In this document: positions 55,101-64,000 of the stretch, in pieces
Layout of the letters: each line of letters starts with the position of its first letter
How positions within the stretch are numbered: the first letter of the stretch is position 1
From: Cliona cf. orientalis
Lineage: Eukaryota; Porifera; Demospongiae; Clionaida; Clionaidae
Reading direction: 5' to 3'
Length of the DNA stretch: 64,000 bases
Assembly: GCA_963930775.1 (NCBI GenBank)
Contig: OZ005702.1
Location: 2,418,001 to 2,482,000 of the forward strand
The notes under the pieces: model-generated
Databases searched by the model: none
What the model saw: only the letters and a program-made list of their open reading frames with translations
What the model was told of the DNA's origin: nothing
Position numbers and translations under genes: made by a program

Positions 55101-56092
55101 AAATCGGCACCAATCTTTGTTTTTACGATGGAATGACTGCCCTTGGTCGAACCGGGCTACAGCTAATCTTTCCTGCTTACCTCTTTGCACTGATGGGTGT
55201 GTTCACTCTCCTTTGTCGAAGGTATTCGTGGCTTAGCAAACGATTTTCCCCAACCACTACCCTTGTCACACTCGCCATTATGTGCTATGTCAGCACCCTC
55301 AACACAATCATAGACATACTTGGAGGGATTACGCTGGTGACTCTTGAAGGGAGCAGTTCCGTACGTTGGCGAATTGATCCCAATCAAGAGTACTCTAATG
55401 GTTACCATCTGTTCCTAGTTCATGTAGCGGTTATACTGCTAGTGATCTACATAATCCCATTTCCAATCATGATGCTGTGTCCAAGCCTACTCTATCGATA
55501 TTTGAAGAGGTTTAAGCCTTTCTACGATGCTCTTTGGGCTCCTTTTAAGCGCAAGTATCGATTTTGGCTTGGTATACGACTAATACTCCTAGTGATCCTC
55601 TTTTCCCTGCCAAGGATCTTTGAAATAACTTTTATTATTCCCGTATTGATTATCTACATCATGCAATACCTGCAACTGATTCTTAGGCCATTTACATCAT
55701 CAAGTGTTAACTATGTGGACAATTTTCTGCTTATGCTTCTCTCTGTGGTGTTGCTGGGTAGTGTGTACAAGGAGCTCTTCAGCAGCACATTGTCTAGCCC
55801 CGCAATATTGTGGGTTGAGTACGTTCTCCTGGTTTTGATAGTCGTGGCAGGATATGTGACTATTGCTGTGATATTTTACATGCAATTGAGGACAAAATTT
55901 TCCATTTTGAAACGTATATGCCATGGACGTTGTATTCGAGAACCCAAGAAGACTCCTGCTGACACAACAGTGGTTACACACTCGGAAGTAGGTCTAGACG
56001 ATATCCCCTCACCGACTAGGGTTAGCTTGAACTTTGAACCAAGCAGTGACCCTGCACAATTACGAGAGAGCCTTCTTGAAAACAACTTTTAG
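52178..56092 (+). CDS. Beta-helix ectodomain multipass membrane protein, copy 4, intronless, about 1304 aa
   Basis: In-frame ATGs lie at 52178, 52193 and 52217. The last gives the best signal peptide (MRWIVPLLMIVSSQVPTNLC); I list the first. Beta-helix turns include NSAAFGGGAHVG, NNATKGGGLFTF, NTARYGAGLSLE and NRAALQGGAIYV. The collar is CSKSLGRSGVLCGGC then GSLGCLRCSN. The membrane part keeps KPFYDALWAPFKRKYRFW and a weaker form of the LGFE motif (IGTNLCFYDGM). The tail ends LRESLLENNF, a variant of the REPLLESG ending at the very C-terminus. It is more diverged than copies 2 and 3. Confidence 0.9.
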   Translation: MVEAVMAVTDPSNMRWIVPLLMIVSSQVPTNLCQVARETITVYTDCSNSSVNIDSGNSQCVELDEALSSADSGMVLYLQSGVHTIHNTTTISGLTNISIVGMSEVSRDKVEITCSQGQGLSFINVSGLFLTDVTISNCGLSGEPLSSQVDILRKYIELFLYFPPSTQVAVFLGLCENVSIVNTTITNTTGIGLIGINVLGNSVISGMNFTNNRYPLTGTIVFRSRVGGGAYFFYGDLHPNVSDTFSMKKSSTLTLAQSRFEFNSDSSSVALVEANYQYILYGSGIAIYPVGGAGGLAIMLAQRNFPSIVRVISTSFTKNSAAFGGGAHVGIFSGIEHSHVSFQDCIFDSNHVDDRYGSSNGGAGLAVFTGLFNPLQSNLAIATENVSVTISGSSFVGNNATKGGGLFTFSLYNGLVSVIASINSDSSSNSPVIRLINCIFMHNTARYGAGLSLEQRIDHGSNGNVGVEINNVTVAENALTGQRSSFANMDSSAMHLEGISVTVSGKLCISDNTATGLYLSAGSLTLSSGATITLSRNYGILGGGVHLTGRLPIIIAMPNSTLLFRENRAALQGGAIYVTPKQVTTTDVLMPLNDECFFLPLSRETRCPPGNLSCYDLQNLNIYVSFQGNEAPLGGALYGSSLETCLWTTRLRRIRDEVAPGLQILQFLAIWYPDSLDFDQTLDNPSVVSTVPSAISVNVLQAKLMPGQQTRLNVSIMDDYNNEIPAVISSLISSDSDDGSNITSTLGESGYWFADTDTSNATFRITGLENTQVNVTFFTTDTFTTKEVVFVLSSCPLGIIYDTSTSRCVCDPRVNTNGVTCDNLTLDINLPNNIWMGTLVGGDLATDGDVIIHQCGPGCVHGSKMFNSSDFDTQCSKSLGRSGVLCGGCAPRLSATFGSLGCLRCSNYSLFLIPIFILAGILLFVMIALLGFTIDKGWINIILFYCNLLSIYGYIISVTYGGTGLFVPAALLSLQIGTNLCFYDGMTALGRTGLQLIFPAYLFALMGVFTLLCRRYSWLSKRFSPTTTLVTLAIMCYVSTLNTIIDILGGITLVTLEGSSSVRWRIDPNQEYSNGYHLFLVHVAVILLVIYIIPFPIMMLCPSLLYRYLKRFKPFYDALWAPFKRKYRFWLGIRLILLVILFSLPRIFEITFIIPVLIIYIMQYLQLILRPFTSSSVNYVDNFLLMLLSVVLLGSVYKELFSSTLSSPAILWVEYVLLVLIVVAGYVTIAVIFYMQLRTKFSILKRICHGRCIREPKKTPADTTVVTHSEVGLDDIPSPTRVSLNFEPSSDPAQLRESLLENNF

Positions 56093-56275
56093 TATTATTT
56101 TGAAGTACTTTCTTGTGCAAATATTATCCTATCCTAATGAAAAAGAAACTTTTTATACAAAGCGCCTTAAGCACTATTATACTACTGTTTGTTCCTAATT
56201 GCCTAATATAGAGAAATCATTAAAGTTTGTTCGAATTCATAGTGTGGCCATAATCCAGAAAGAATAGCAATCAAA

Positions 56276-59200
56276 TTAAAGCTTTCCATACTCGTAGAGA
56301 GCTGGTGCTTCGCCATCATCATGGTAGACATCCTCTGCGTCATACGAATTGAGATCAAACTCATCATTCTGCTTCATCACCTCCCCAGTGAGCTGGTATT
56401 CATCCAGATCAGGCTTAAGTTGTGGTTTGTCATCATCACCCGGAATCTCGGGTTTGGTTTCATAACCGACCAACTCCACTTCTGCTGGGGTTAGGGTGGT
56501 GCTATCATAGACGGGGTTATCAAAGGCTGACATGTTGGCCACAGAGCTGCCTGGCTTCTTTGCGTCTCTTCCACCTTCAGTCGTGATGTCTCCCTCCGTT
56601 TCCACTCCAAGAGCATCATCCTTTGTGTAGCTACCAGTTCGCTTGCGCCACACATATCTGTGATAAAAAAGGATAGAATCATATAATTTCTATTTGACGT
56701 ATTCTTCATAATTACCATACATTTTCTAGGCCCATCTAATCATTTAGCACCCTTTACCGAATGAAATATTTCGGTAAAGGTCGTTACGTGTATATGAATG
56801 CATAGTCTGATGTACATGTACTTGGACATAATCAATGGGAATGAATAATAGTGGTCCTCTGGACATGCAGTACTGCTCAATTCATGCACTTGTGAGGGTT
56901 TTGCACCATAGTGATTCATTGACTTCTGAGCCTGTCATACCCCACCATCACTGACATGGATACAAATTAGACAGACTTACACAACAATGCCAATAGCGAC
57001 GAGGACAACGAGGAGTGCTGCCAGGGACAGCACCACCACTATCCCTGCAATCAGTCCAGCATTGTTCCGTTGGTTTGAACTCTGGGGCTTTGGAACTGGA
57101 CCTGTACCAACAGAGTATCATCAGAAAATATTATTGTAAGCAAGCGTATAATAATATTATACTCTCTGAATAAGGTATTTACCAGAAAGTACATACTATC
57201 AACATGTAGCTTTTGTTATTCGAGGTATAAGCCCCACGTGTTCTATTGACATGATTCTATGACGACCCTTTACCAGAAAATATGACTATGACTAGGGGTA
57301 CAGATGTGATGGGCAGATGCAGAAATCACCAGTCGCCCATCCTCCTGCACTCTGTAATAATTAGAGGAATGGTTGTGCAAAAGTAGACAAGGAAGGATAA
57401 TAGCTAGTAAGAATGCTAACACAAATTGGTATCAGCTGGCTAGTTCAGCGTTGCCAGGCTTGCTGGCGACTTATCAACCGAGTTAGTGGTGTATGGTGCT
57501 TAATCACCTTCAGTTGGTGCATACTCGATTAGTTTATGTATAACTATTATGTATCCATTGCATACTGTAATGCATAAAGTATTATAGACAGGGGTGTAGC
57601 TAGCATAGGGCTCAGCGAGCTCGAGCCCCTCCCCCCTCTGTCTTCCCAAAGTTGGCTCAGTGAGTGGGCCCACTGTCTATGGATATACAATAGCTTGGCC
57701 TGACAAGCTGAAGCTGCATGACAAACTATATAAAGTTTGTACATGTAACTAAAATGATATAAAACACTAAGGATAAATTCTATACTCACTATTTTAAGCT
57801 TGTTTAGACACGCAGCTGCTAAGCGAGGCAGCTACCGCTCCAAGATACGAGAGTTCGAAAGGTCAAACGATGGGCATGGTCAACTGCAGTACTAGTATAC
57901 TGTAATAACGAGCAATTAACCATGGTCACATGACATAATTAGTGGGCATGGTCAATTGAAACTTTTTTTTCGCGCGCTTTGCGCGCACTCCTTTTTTGTA
58001 CTCAACCGCCCTTTCTATAAATCCCTGATAGAGAAAAATTAGAGTGTCCTATATAGCAATGTTACCTACCAGATTTGGGACATCCTGAATCTGATGGACA
58101 GGGGCAAAGGCGAGGATTTTCCCCACACCGCGGCTGTATGCTGATGCTCAGGTTGAATTCCCTCTGATCTGTGAATTCCAAGACCAAGTCATCATAACAT
58201 CAGTGTGGTGTACATGTAGCATACTGCTAATAGGGTTCTGCCCACACTGGACGGGAGTGATGGGCCCTAACCACCACTCACAGAGTGTAAAAAGTGCTAA
58301 AATGCTAATGCAATTTGACAGCACTTTAGCTAACTCGGGTTATCCTGCGCAGAGCCTTGGTAAGCTTACCAAGCTCTTCTTTAGCAGAAGTGATGGTGGT
58401 TCCACGTACAGTAATGGAACGAACTGTGATGCTCTCATTAGCTTTCACGAAGAAAGTTGACCCCTGCAATAATGATAACTTGATCAATGATTGGACTATT
58501 CAATGAATAGTAAGACATCTGTTGTTACTAACTGTAGCTGTCCAAAAGGTGTACATGTACATGACACACAAACTAGATTTGAACAGTTCCAGGAAGTACC
58601 TGATATGCATACTATACTAGAAACATACAACAACACATTTGCAAGTACATGTACATGTACATCTTATCCCTTAAGTTATACAACTTATACCAACCTCTTC
58701 AAAGATAGCATTGTCATCTCCACACGGAGGGTGCTCTACCGGAGAGCTGTCCTTGGTGAGCCAGTTTGATGCACATTCCCACCAGCGGGGAGGGGCTAGA
58801 AACTCATTCTCCTGCATGAGTGTGTGCGTGTTTTAGCCAAGTGCACACTTAGTCTATTGTAAATATATACAGTATCTTAATATTTTGTGACTATCAGTTC
58901 AGTCTAGTCTCGTTCGTAGACACTACTCCTAGCTTTTCAATGTTATATGTATGCACTGAAAAGATTAGAGAGTCTGGACAAAGCCAGATTTGGTAGTGGG
59001 TGAACCTAATGGTAGAGCAAAGTAATAGCAGCAAAAACAGAGGAAGGAAAAAAATGACATTCCCTTGCTTTTAAACACCTACATGTACATGTACTTCAGG
59101 CCATGATTGTTATTGCGCATCGATCACGTTCTCTTACATATTATTCGAGCCAAGTCTATCTTCTTACATGTACAGGTACATGAAAATAAACACGCCAATA

Positions 59201-62200
59201 GGGTTGTATAAATAAATTGGGTGTGTGTTTTGTGAGGTACTGTGTATTTATGGTGATTACACTGCACATGATGCAGTCATAATACTAGGGTGATGTAAAT
59301 CATCGAGGGGGCGAGCCTTCGCTCATAATATATATAGACTTTAATAGTAGAGGGGGAGGATTGGGATGCCCCCTCTACTACCTTCAATCCATAGTATATA
59401 CAGTACTTATATCCCGTTACTATGTTGTTGCTATGTAAAATATACACCATAATGCACTTCCTAGAGACAAGCAGTGCAATATGAACACCCTCAGGTAAGC
59501 CACAGTGCAATATGAACAGCTCCAGGAAACCCACAGTGCAATATTAGTGGCCCAAGGGAAGTCAAAGTGCAATATTGAATACTGCAGGCCTTGAACAATA
59601 AACATGTTGGTAGCAACAAAAGTAAAACTATCAATGGAGCGTCTCGCGAGACTGAATGGAGCGTATGCATGGCGGGAAAGGAGCGGGAGATCGCCAGTTC
59701 GATCGAAGCGATGGGCGGAGTCGTCGATCGATCGATCGCGTATCTAGGTAAGCTTACCGCGTAGGCACGTAGCCTTGCTTTTAGGACAGTTAAAAGCCCG
59801 AGCTTCGTTTCTTGGCTTCCGAGCTCGCCGTTGCAGGTCACGCTAACGATGATAGTTCATCGTCAAGAGTCGGATGGCTGTAGCTACGTAGCCAGAGCTG
59901 TGTGTGTGGAATTGACCACACCCTTCGGTCACGAGACGTTCAGATGTTCGATTGACGTTCGACAACTTTTCTCAGAGAGCGACCTTGTGTGTCCGTTTCG
60001 ATTAAGATAAGCTTATCTTTTCTTTTTTTTGAATTAGTATTCTATGCGTATCTACGGTAGCTATGCCCACGGGATATACATGTAAACTAGTTATATCACG
60101 CGCACTCGGGATGCATGGCATTTATTGCCCTCAACCCTCGGGCACAAGGCCCTCGGGCTTCGGTGCAATAAATGCCATACATCCATCGCGCCCGTGATAT
60201 AACTATTACAAACAGCTATCTGTTGCTCAGCTGATTCAGTCTATTGTCACTATAAAGACCAAGGGGATGAGGACAGTTACATACCATGCATGATTCATCC
60301 CCAGTACATCGGGAGTTTGCCACTGATCTGCTAGCTACTGAAATTAGTAGTCATTGCACCCAGACTATATATAGGCCTAGCCTTCAATTTTGCTGTAGAT
60401 ACTTGTACTGATGCCTTACCTTTTGTTTTCTAGCAGCCTACTCAATTGAATGGATGCGAACTGCAACTTTTTTTTGGTGAGCTACCGTATTCACTCGATC
60501 AAACGCCGCGGCTACTATTTATTTCATCGCCCGAGTTTGTGCGGCGTTTATTCGAAAGTGGCGTTTATTAATACCAGTAGCTAGCTGCCAGAGAGGCAAT
60601 CCTTAGAGAAATAGTCGATTGACGCCACTGATCATAGGAGCTTCTGGCCCCTTTGCTGATGTAGAAGAAGGTAAGAACTTGTTCTAGACTGCTTATCGTG
60701 TAGCTACCTGCCATCGAAAACGAATCGCGAGGCATGTCCACGTGCTGGTATTCTCGAATAGTAGGTGTGGCACGGCTACTATTCGAGAGCGGCCACTATT
60801 TCGTTCAGTACTTCCGGAGGTGCGGCGACTATTCGAGAGCGGCATCTGATCGAGCGAATACGGTATATTTAGAGTTAAAACGCGGCCACCGTTGACGATC
60901 TTTACCGCAATAATTATGCACATGCGCTATAAGCTAGCGAGCACATGTTTGACGTATCACTACATACATGTACATACATACATACATACATACATACATA
61001 CATACATAAGTACAGCGACTTTCTCGGTAGTACTGACTAGTGTAGGGCTTGCTCAGGCTCGCCCCAATTAACCTCAAACCCCACATGGACACATACATAT
61101 GGCTTCTGTTGTTTACTAACATACCTGGACATCTGCTGCCATTGGAGCCATGTCAGCAGGCACTGTAGGGAACAAAGAGCACACAAAAGTCCTCATAGAG
61201 ATCACTCACATCCAGATCAGCAAGAGTCAATTAATTTTCCCACCAGAATGATACTATCAAGTTAAATACCATAATCCCCATCCCAAGTTACCCCAACCCC
61301 TAATCCAGTGCAACATGTGTACTAGTGAGCACACCAGTTTTGTAAGGGTCAGGTGAATCTGAGGGGAAAATCTGAGTGTACTACTGATCACACGATATGA
61401 GTAGCTATATGTGCAGCCATGAGCACACCAAACAAGTTAGTTTGAAGAGTCAGCCTTACATGTGCAGCTGTGTGTGTGATGATGGATACACATGTTGAAA
61501 GGAAAACAGTCCTAAGGGAAATGGTGGTGGGAAATCCCAGGCCACTCTGATCCCAGGCCATGCACCTGTGAAACACCCCCTGGATAATATGTGTACATGT
61601 ATCTGGCTAATGCTGACCTTCGCATTCCTGTTCTTCGGAAAGTCGAATAGTGACTGATGGCTGAAGAATGAGTTCACCATCTTCAGGAAGAAGGATGGTC
61701 CCAACACTGATGTCCTCGCTAATGGTAGTTACAATGTTGTTGGGTAACTGCAAAGAAATCAATTATTGATAATGATTATGGCCACAATCATCACCTTCTT
61801 AGCTAGTTAAGTGAAACTCAATGGACACTTGAACAAAAGTCATTGTGAAGAGCTGTTAGGAAACGCATTCTAAATTAATTTGGAGTAAAGTGTGGATAAT
61901 CACTATTGAACTCTTGCTTGGGCATCACGGACAACTACTGGCATGTTCCATTACTAACTAGTGATTGCCCACCACGATTTACTTCGGTGATCAACACAAC
62001 TTTCAGACTGTCGCACGGGACAAGCAAGTCCGTGACCTTCTCGACAATTAGTTTTAAAAAAAAAACGTTCCTCTTTGGTTTATTGATCTTAGCTATATAA
62101 ATTATTTATTAATAGCTAGCACAGAATGTACATGTATGGTCATTGAATATTAATTTTAATAAATGACTATGAATTCAACCTCAACAGGGTACTTTTCAAG

Positions 62201-62424
62201 GGGGTATCCAATTGAATCCAGGGAAATTTGTTATCATGTCCAGCAAATCCTAAGCAAAGCTACCAACTTACTCTCACTGTATCGCCTCCACAAGGAACGC
62301 GTTTGAACGCCCAGTTTGACGGTTTATTCCAGTTAGTATTGTACGACCAGTAGAGATCTTCACCATCAGTCAGCGGCACTGTGACGAGTACAAAAGCGAG
62401 AAGTAAAACTGCTTTCCAAGCCAT
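56276..62424 (-). CDS. AMN: Amnionless-type endocytic co-receptor, 8 exons, 377 aa
   Basis: Exons: 62424-62272, 61747-61618, 61162-61125, 58811-58695, 58463-58370, 58168-58070, 57101-56981, 56657-56276. They total 1134 nt in frame with GT-AG ends (the 58695 donor, GAG|gttggt, is weak). The signal peptide MAWKAVLLLAFVLVTVPL is followed by SYNTNWNKPSNWAFKRVPCG, then ISVGTILLPEDGELIL, PPRWWECASNWLTKDSS and a short Cys-rich part (CGENPRLCPCPSDSGC). One membrane helix (GLIAGIVVVLSLAALLVVLV) precedes a cytosolic tail with the endocytic motif FDNPVYD. These features match amnionless in order, including the NPxY/F box. In vertebrates amnionless anchors cubilin and drives its uptake (vitamin B12-intrinsic factor, filtered proteins). 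The Cys-rich part is shorter than in mammals. The long third intron (61124-58812) is filled with repeats. Confidence 0.88.
56751..56777. repeat. Short inverted repeat with tttaccgaa arms
   Basis: ctttaccgaa and tttcggtaaag face each other around tgaaata, then ggtcgt. It sits in the last intron of the amnionless gene. The ggtaaaggtcgt half recurs at about 30523 and 62463, and reversed near 57262. Confidence 0.6.
59466..59592. repeat. Degenerate tandem repeat, unit about 32 bp
   Basis: Four imperfect units begin agtgcaatatgaacacc, agtgcaatatgaacagc, agtgcaatattagtgg and agtgcaatattgaatac. It lies in the long intron of the amnionless gene. Confidence 0.7.
60089..60204. mobile_element. Foldback MITE of about 115 bp
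   Basis: agttatatcacgcgcactcg with gatgcatggcatttattgc faces gcaataaatgccatacatcc and cgcccgtgatataact. The centre holds ccctcgggcac/ccctcgggctt. It is intronic, with no coding sequence. Confidence 0.8.
60483..60865. mobile_element. TIR element with ACCGTATTC…GAATACGGT ends, TA-flanked
   Basis: taccgtattcactcgatcaa, then acgccgcggctac, at the left faces tctgatcgagcgaatacggt at the right. Inside, ggcgtttattcgaa-like and ctattcgagagcggc modules repeat in both directions. It is intronic. It shares only the terminal ACCGTAT with the elements at 14587, 15657 and 19014. Confidence 0.75.
60966..61008. repeat. (CATA)n microsatellite
   Basis: A run of about ten catacata units in the amnionless intron, starting from a tacatgtacatacata stretch. 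Confidence 0.9.
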
Positions 62425-63127
62425 GCTGGTATTCAAAAGCTCGAGTGCTCAGCGATATCAATGGTAAAGGTCGTCAAAGATTCACACTACATGAAAAAAA
62501 TCGATGGGTATTACCTGGTTGGTATTACCTATACCACAAGGGCTTATAGACCCCAAATACACATTGTATGAAAACATTGAGGTGCTCCAATATTGTTGGG
62601 CTGGGGGCCCTGGGGAGAGGAGAGGGCCGGATTGAGTAAATTACATCCCTAGTAGCAATTTACTTTTCTGAAACAGTATTAGCTATATTTATACGATCGA
62701 GTCACGTGCAATATGGTTACTCCATGAAGTTTGGCTCAGTCCAGCTATGTATTGAAATAGCTACTTGCACCCATGTATATAGCTATGTGAGGAATTTGCA
62801 GTTGTGACTGCTGAGTGAGTGAGAATCAAGGTTGATTCATCAGGTGCCTAATCAGCTGCATGGCCCTTTGGGAGCCTATAAGCCTTTGCCAACAATGTAT
62901 ATATCCCACCTCCTATACCTTTGCAATAGAATTGACTGGACAATAAATCTCATAAATTATTTGGGCCTTGAGGGCTACAAGGCCGATATGGTTCATATTT
63001 TGTGTCCTCAAGCCAGTCACATCATCATGCTCAATACACATTTGCGTGTGCACCAGCACTATTGTCTATGGCACCATGGTTGCATACACTGTGTGCATAC
63101 AACATAGGCAGTAGACATTGTTTACAC
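62425..63127. other. Intergenic stretch upstream of the amnionless gene
   Basis: Promoter side of the amnionless gene. ggtaaaggtcgtcaaag is at about 62463. Open frames at 62832-63107 and 63002-63331 show no domain, and the second runs into the element that follows. No gene is supported. Confidence 0.4.
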
Positions 63128-63910
63128 CAGGGACTATACATTATCTTTCAGATGGACTGGAAACGCGCGCGCCGCCCTATTACAAAGTACACATTTCCGT
63201 TTCTGCAATCATCGTTACGGGTAAAAAATATCGCGAGCGGTAAGAAGCTACAAAGGCTGCTTGGAAACACCAACGGTGGTCGACCTGACAACGGAGTCAG
63301 CGTCTGTGAGGGCTTCTACAGTAGACCATAGTCGTAATACAATGTGCTGAAAGCCATTTTGTGGTGAGTGTGCTTCTGAGTGCGCTCTCTATGAGTGAGA
63401 AAGTTCAGTATGGCTACTTTTCATGTCCTGGCAATACTTTGTGCTGGATTAGCTCAGAAAGTGAAGCTCTCATAGGATTCTATACAGCGCGAGTAGTAAG
63501 CCCCAATCTTGCTTGACTGGGTGCACAGTATTCTTTTGAGCTGGAAGGTACTCTAGGAGCACAAGACCCCCTAAGTTTAAATTTATTTGACAAAGATGGA
63601 CACCTTTGTGCTGGATAATCTCACGAACTAAAACAGACATGAGCATTATTCAAACGTAAAAAGTAACTTTACCCGTTGCTTCACTGGGTAAACAACATTT
63701 GGTGTGCTAAACATTATCTAAGAGTTTCCTACAAGCCTTCATAGAAGTACTAGACGGCCATATTGACTGTCTTGGCACCCTAGTCCAGTATAGTAGCAAT
63801 ACTATCAGACATTTCCGGGTACACTTCCGGGCGTAACGATGATTGTAGAATTTTCGCGAGCGTAATAATGTAGCGTTTCCAGTCCATCTGAAAGATAATG
63901 TATAGTCCCT
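63128..63910. mobile_element. Non-autonomous TIR element, hAT-like
   Basis: cagggactatacattatctt, then tcagatggactggaaacgc, at the left is matched by its complement ending gatagtccct-like sequence at 63872-63910 (about 39 bases). Looser matching continues inward (atcatcgttacg on both sides). The CAGGG terminus and an imperfect 8-bp flank (gtttacac and gtttacgt) fit the hAT group. No transposase is seen in the roughly 780 bp. Confidence 0.68.
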
Positions 63911-64000
63911 GTTTACGTATTTACACAGACACGGAAACTCACGCGCACTAATTGACACTAATCAGGTACCAATTAGCTATCGCTCAATCTGGCAGTACTG

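Noticed and set aside
57300-57370. A missing exon of the amnionless gene between 57101 and 58070
   Set aside because: The listed exons already join in frame, and no segment there has both splice sites and an open frame in the needed phase that I could see.
62832-63331. Plus-strand open frames near the right edge
   Set aside because: Two overlapping frames with no domain. One crosses into the hAT-like element.
1-64000. Retrovirus-like, LTR or Polinton-type elements
   Set aside because: I looked for the usual core proteins and long terminal repeats and recognised none. The mobile elements I can support are short DNA elements and SINEs.

Overview
The window looks like a piece of a metazoan nuclear genome, most likely a sponge (demosponge). 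This is inferred, not proven. Some genes carry short, well-formed GT-AG introns: an FBXO3 orthologue with 12 exons, an amnionless orthologue with 8 and a small R3H protein with 4. Others are large single-exon genes for families I associate with sponges: secreted beta-helix plus multipass-membrane proteins, and a Cys-rich secreted family ending VELVEIYVQ-like. Introns and intergenic DNA are AT-rich and full of short inverted-repeat elements and ACATGT runs. I recognised no rRNA, CRISPR array, operon structure or retrovirus-like element.

Layout. 1-3.5 kb, minus strand: the first coding exon of a C1-domain protein (running off the left edge) and a complete small R3H-domain gene. 4.1-7.5 kb: a broken partial copy of an F-box-only-3 (FBXO3) gene. 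7.5-19.9 kb: repeat-rich, gene-poor DNA holding one Cys-rich secreted-protein gene (11.8-12.7 kb) with a single in-frame stop, many foldback/TIR elements, two tRNA-derived SINE-like units and two adjacent perfect palindromes. 19.9-25.7 kb: the intact FBXO3 gene (12 exons, 436 codons), the evident parent of the 4-7 kb copy. 26.2-56.1 kb: an array of intronless genes. Four large plus-strand genes of one family (beta-helix ectodomain, Cys-rich collar, 8-9 membrane segments, conserved tail; one copy recently broken) surround eight tandem minus-strand aldo-keto reductases with signal peptides. A decayed fifth member of the membrane family lies at 41.4-41.7 kb. 56.3-62.4 kb: an amnionless-type single-pass endocytic co-receptor gene, minus strand. 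62.4-64 kb: intergenic, with a hAT-like element.

How the parts relate. FBXO3 and the first beta-helix gene are divergently transcribed from a gap of about 440 bp. The aldo-keto reductase block sits inside the beta-helix array on the opposite strand, and both families are intronless and enter the secretory pathway. Whether they act together is unknown. The FBXO3 duplication gives an internal clock: one MITE is shared by both copies, while two others are in the intact copy only.

The strongest candidates for something undescribed are the beta-helix/multipass family and the secretory, cofactor-site-modified aldo-keto reductases nested within it.
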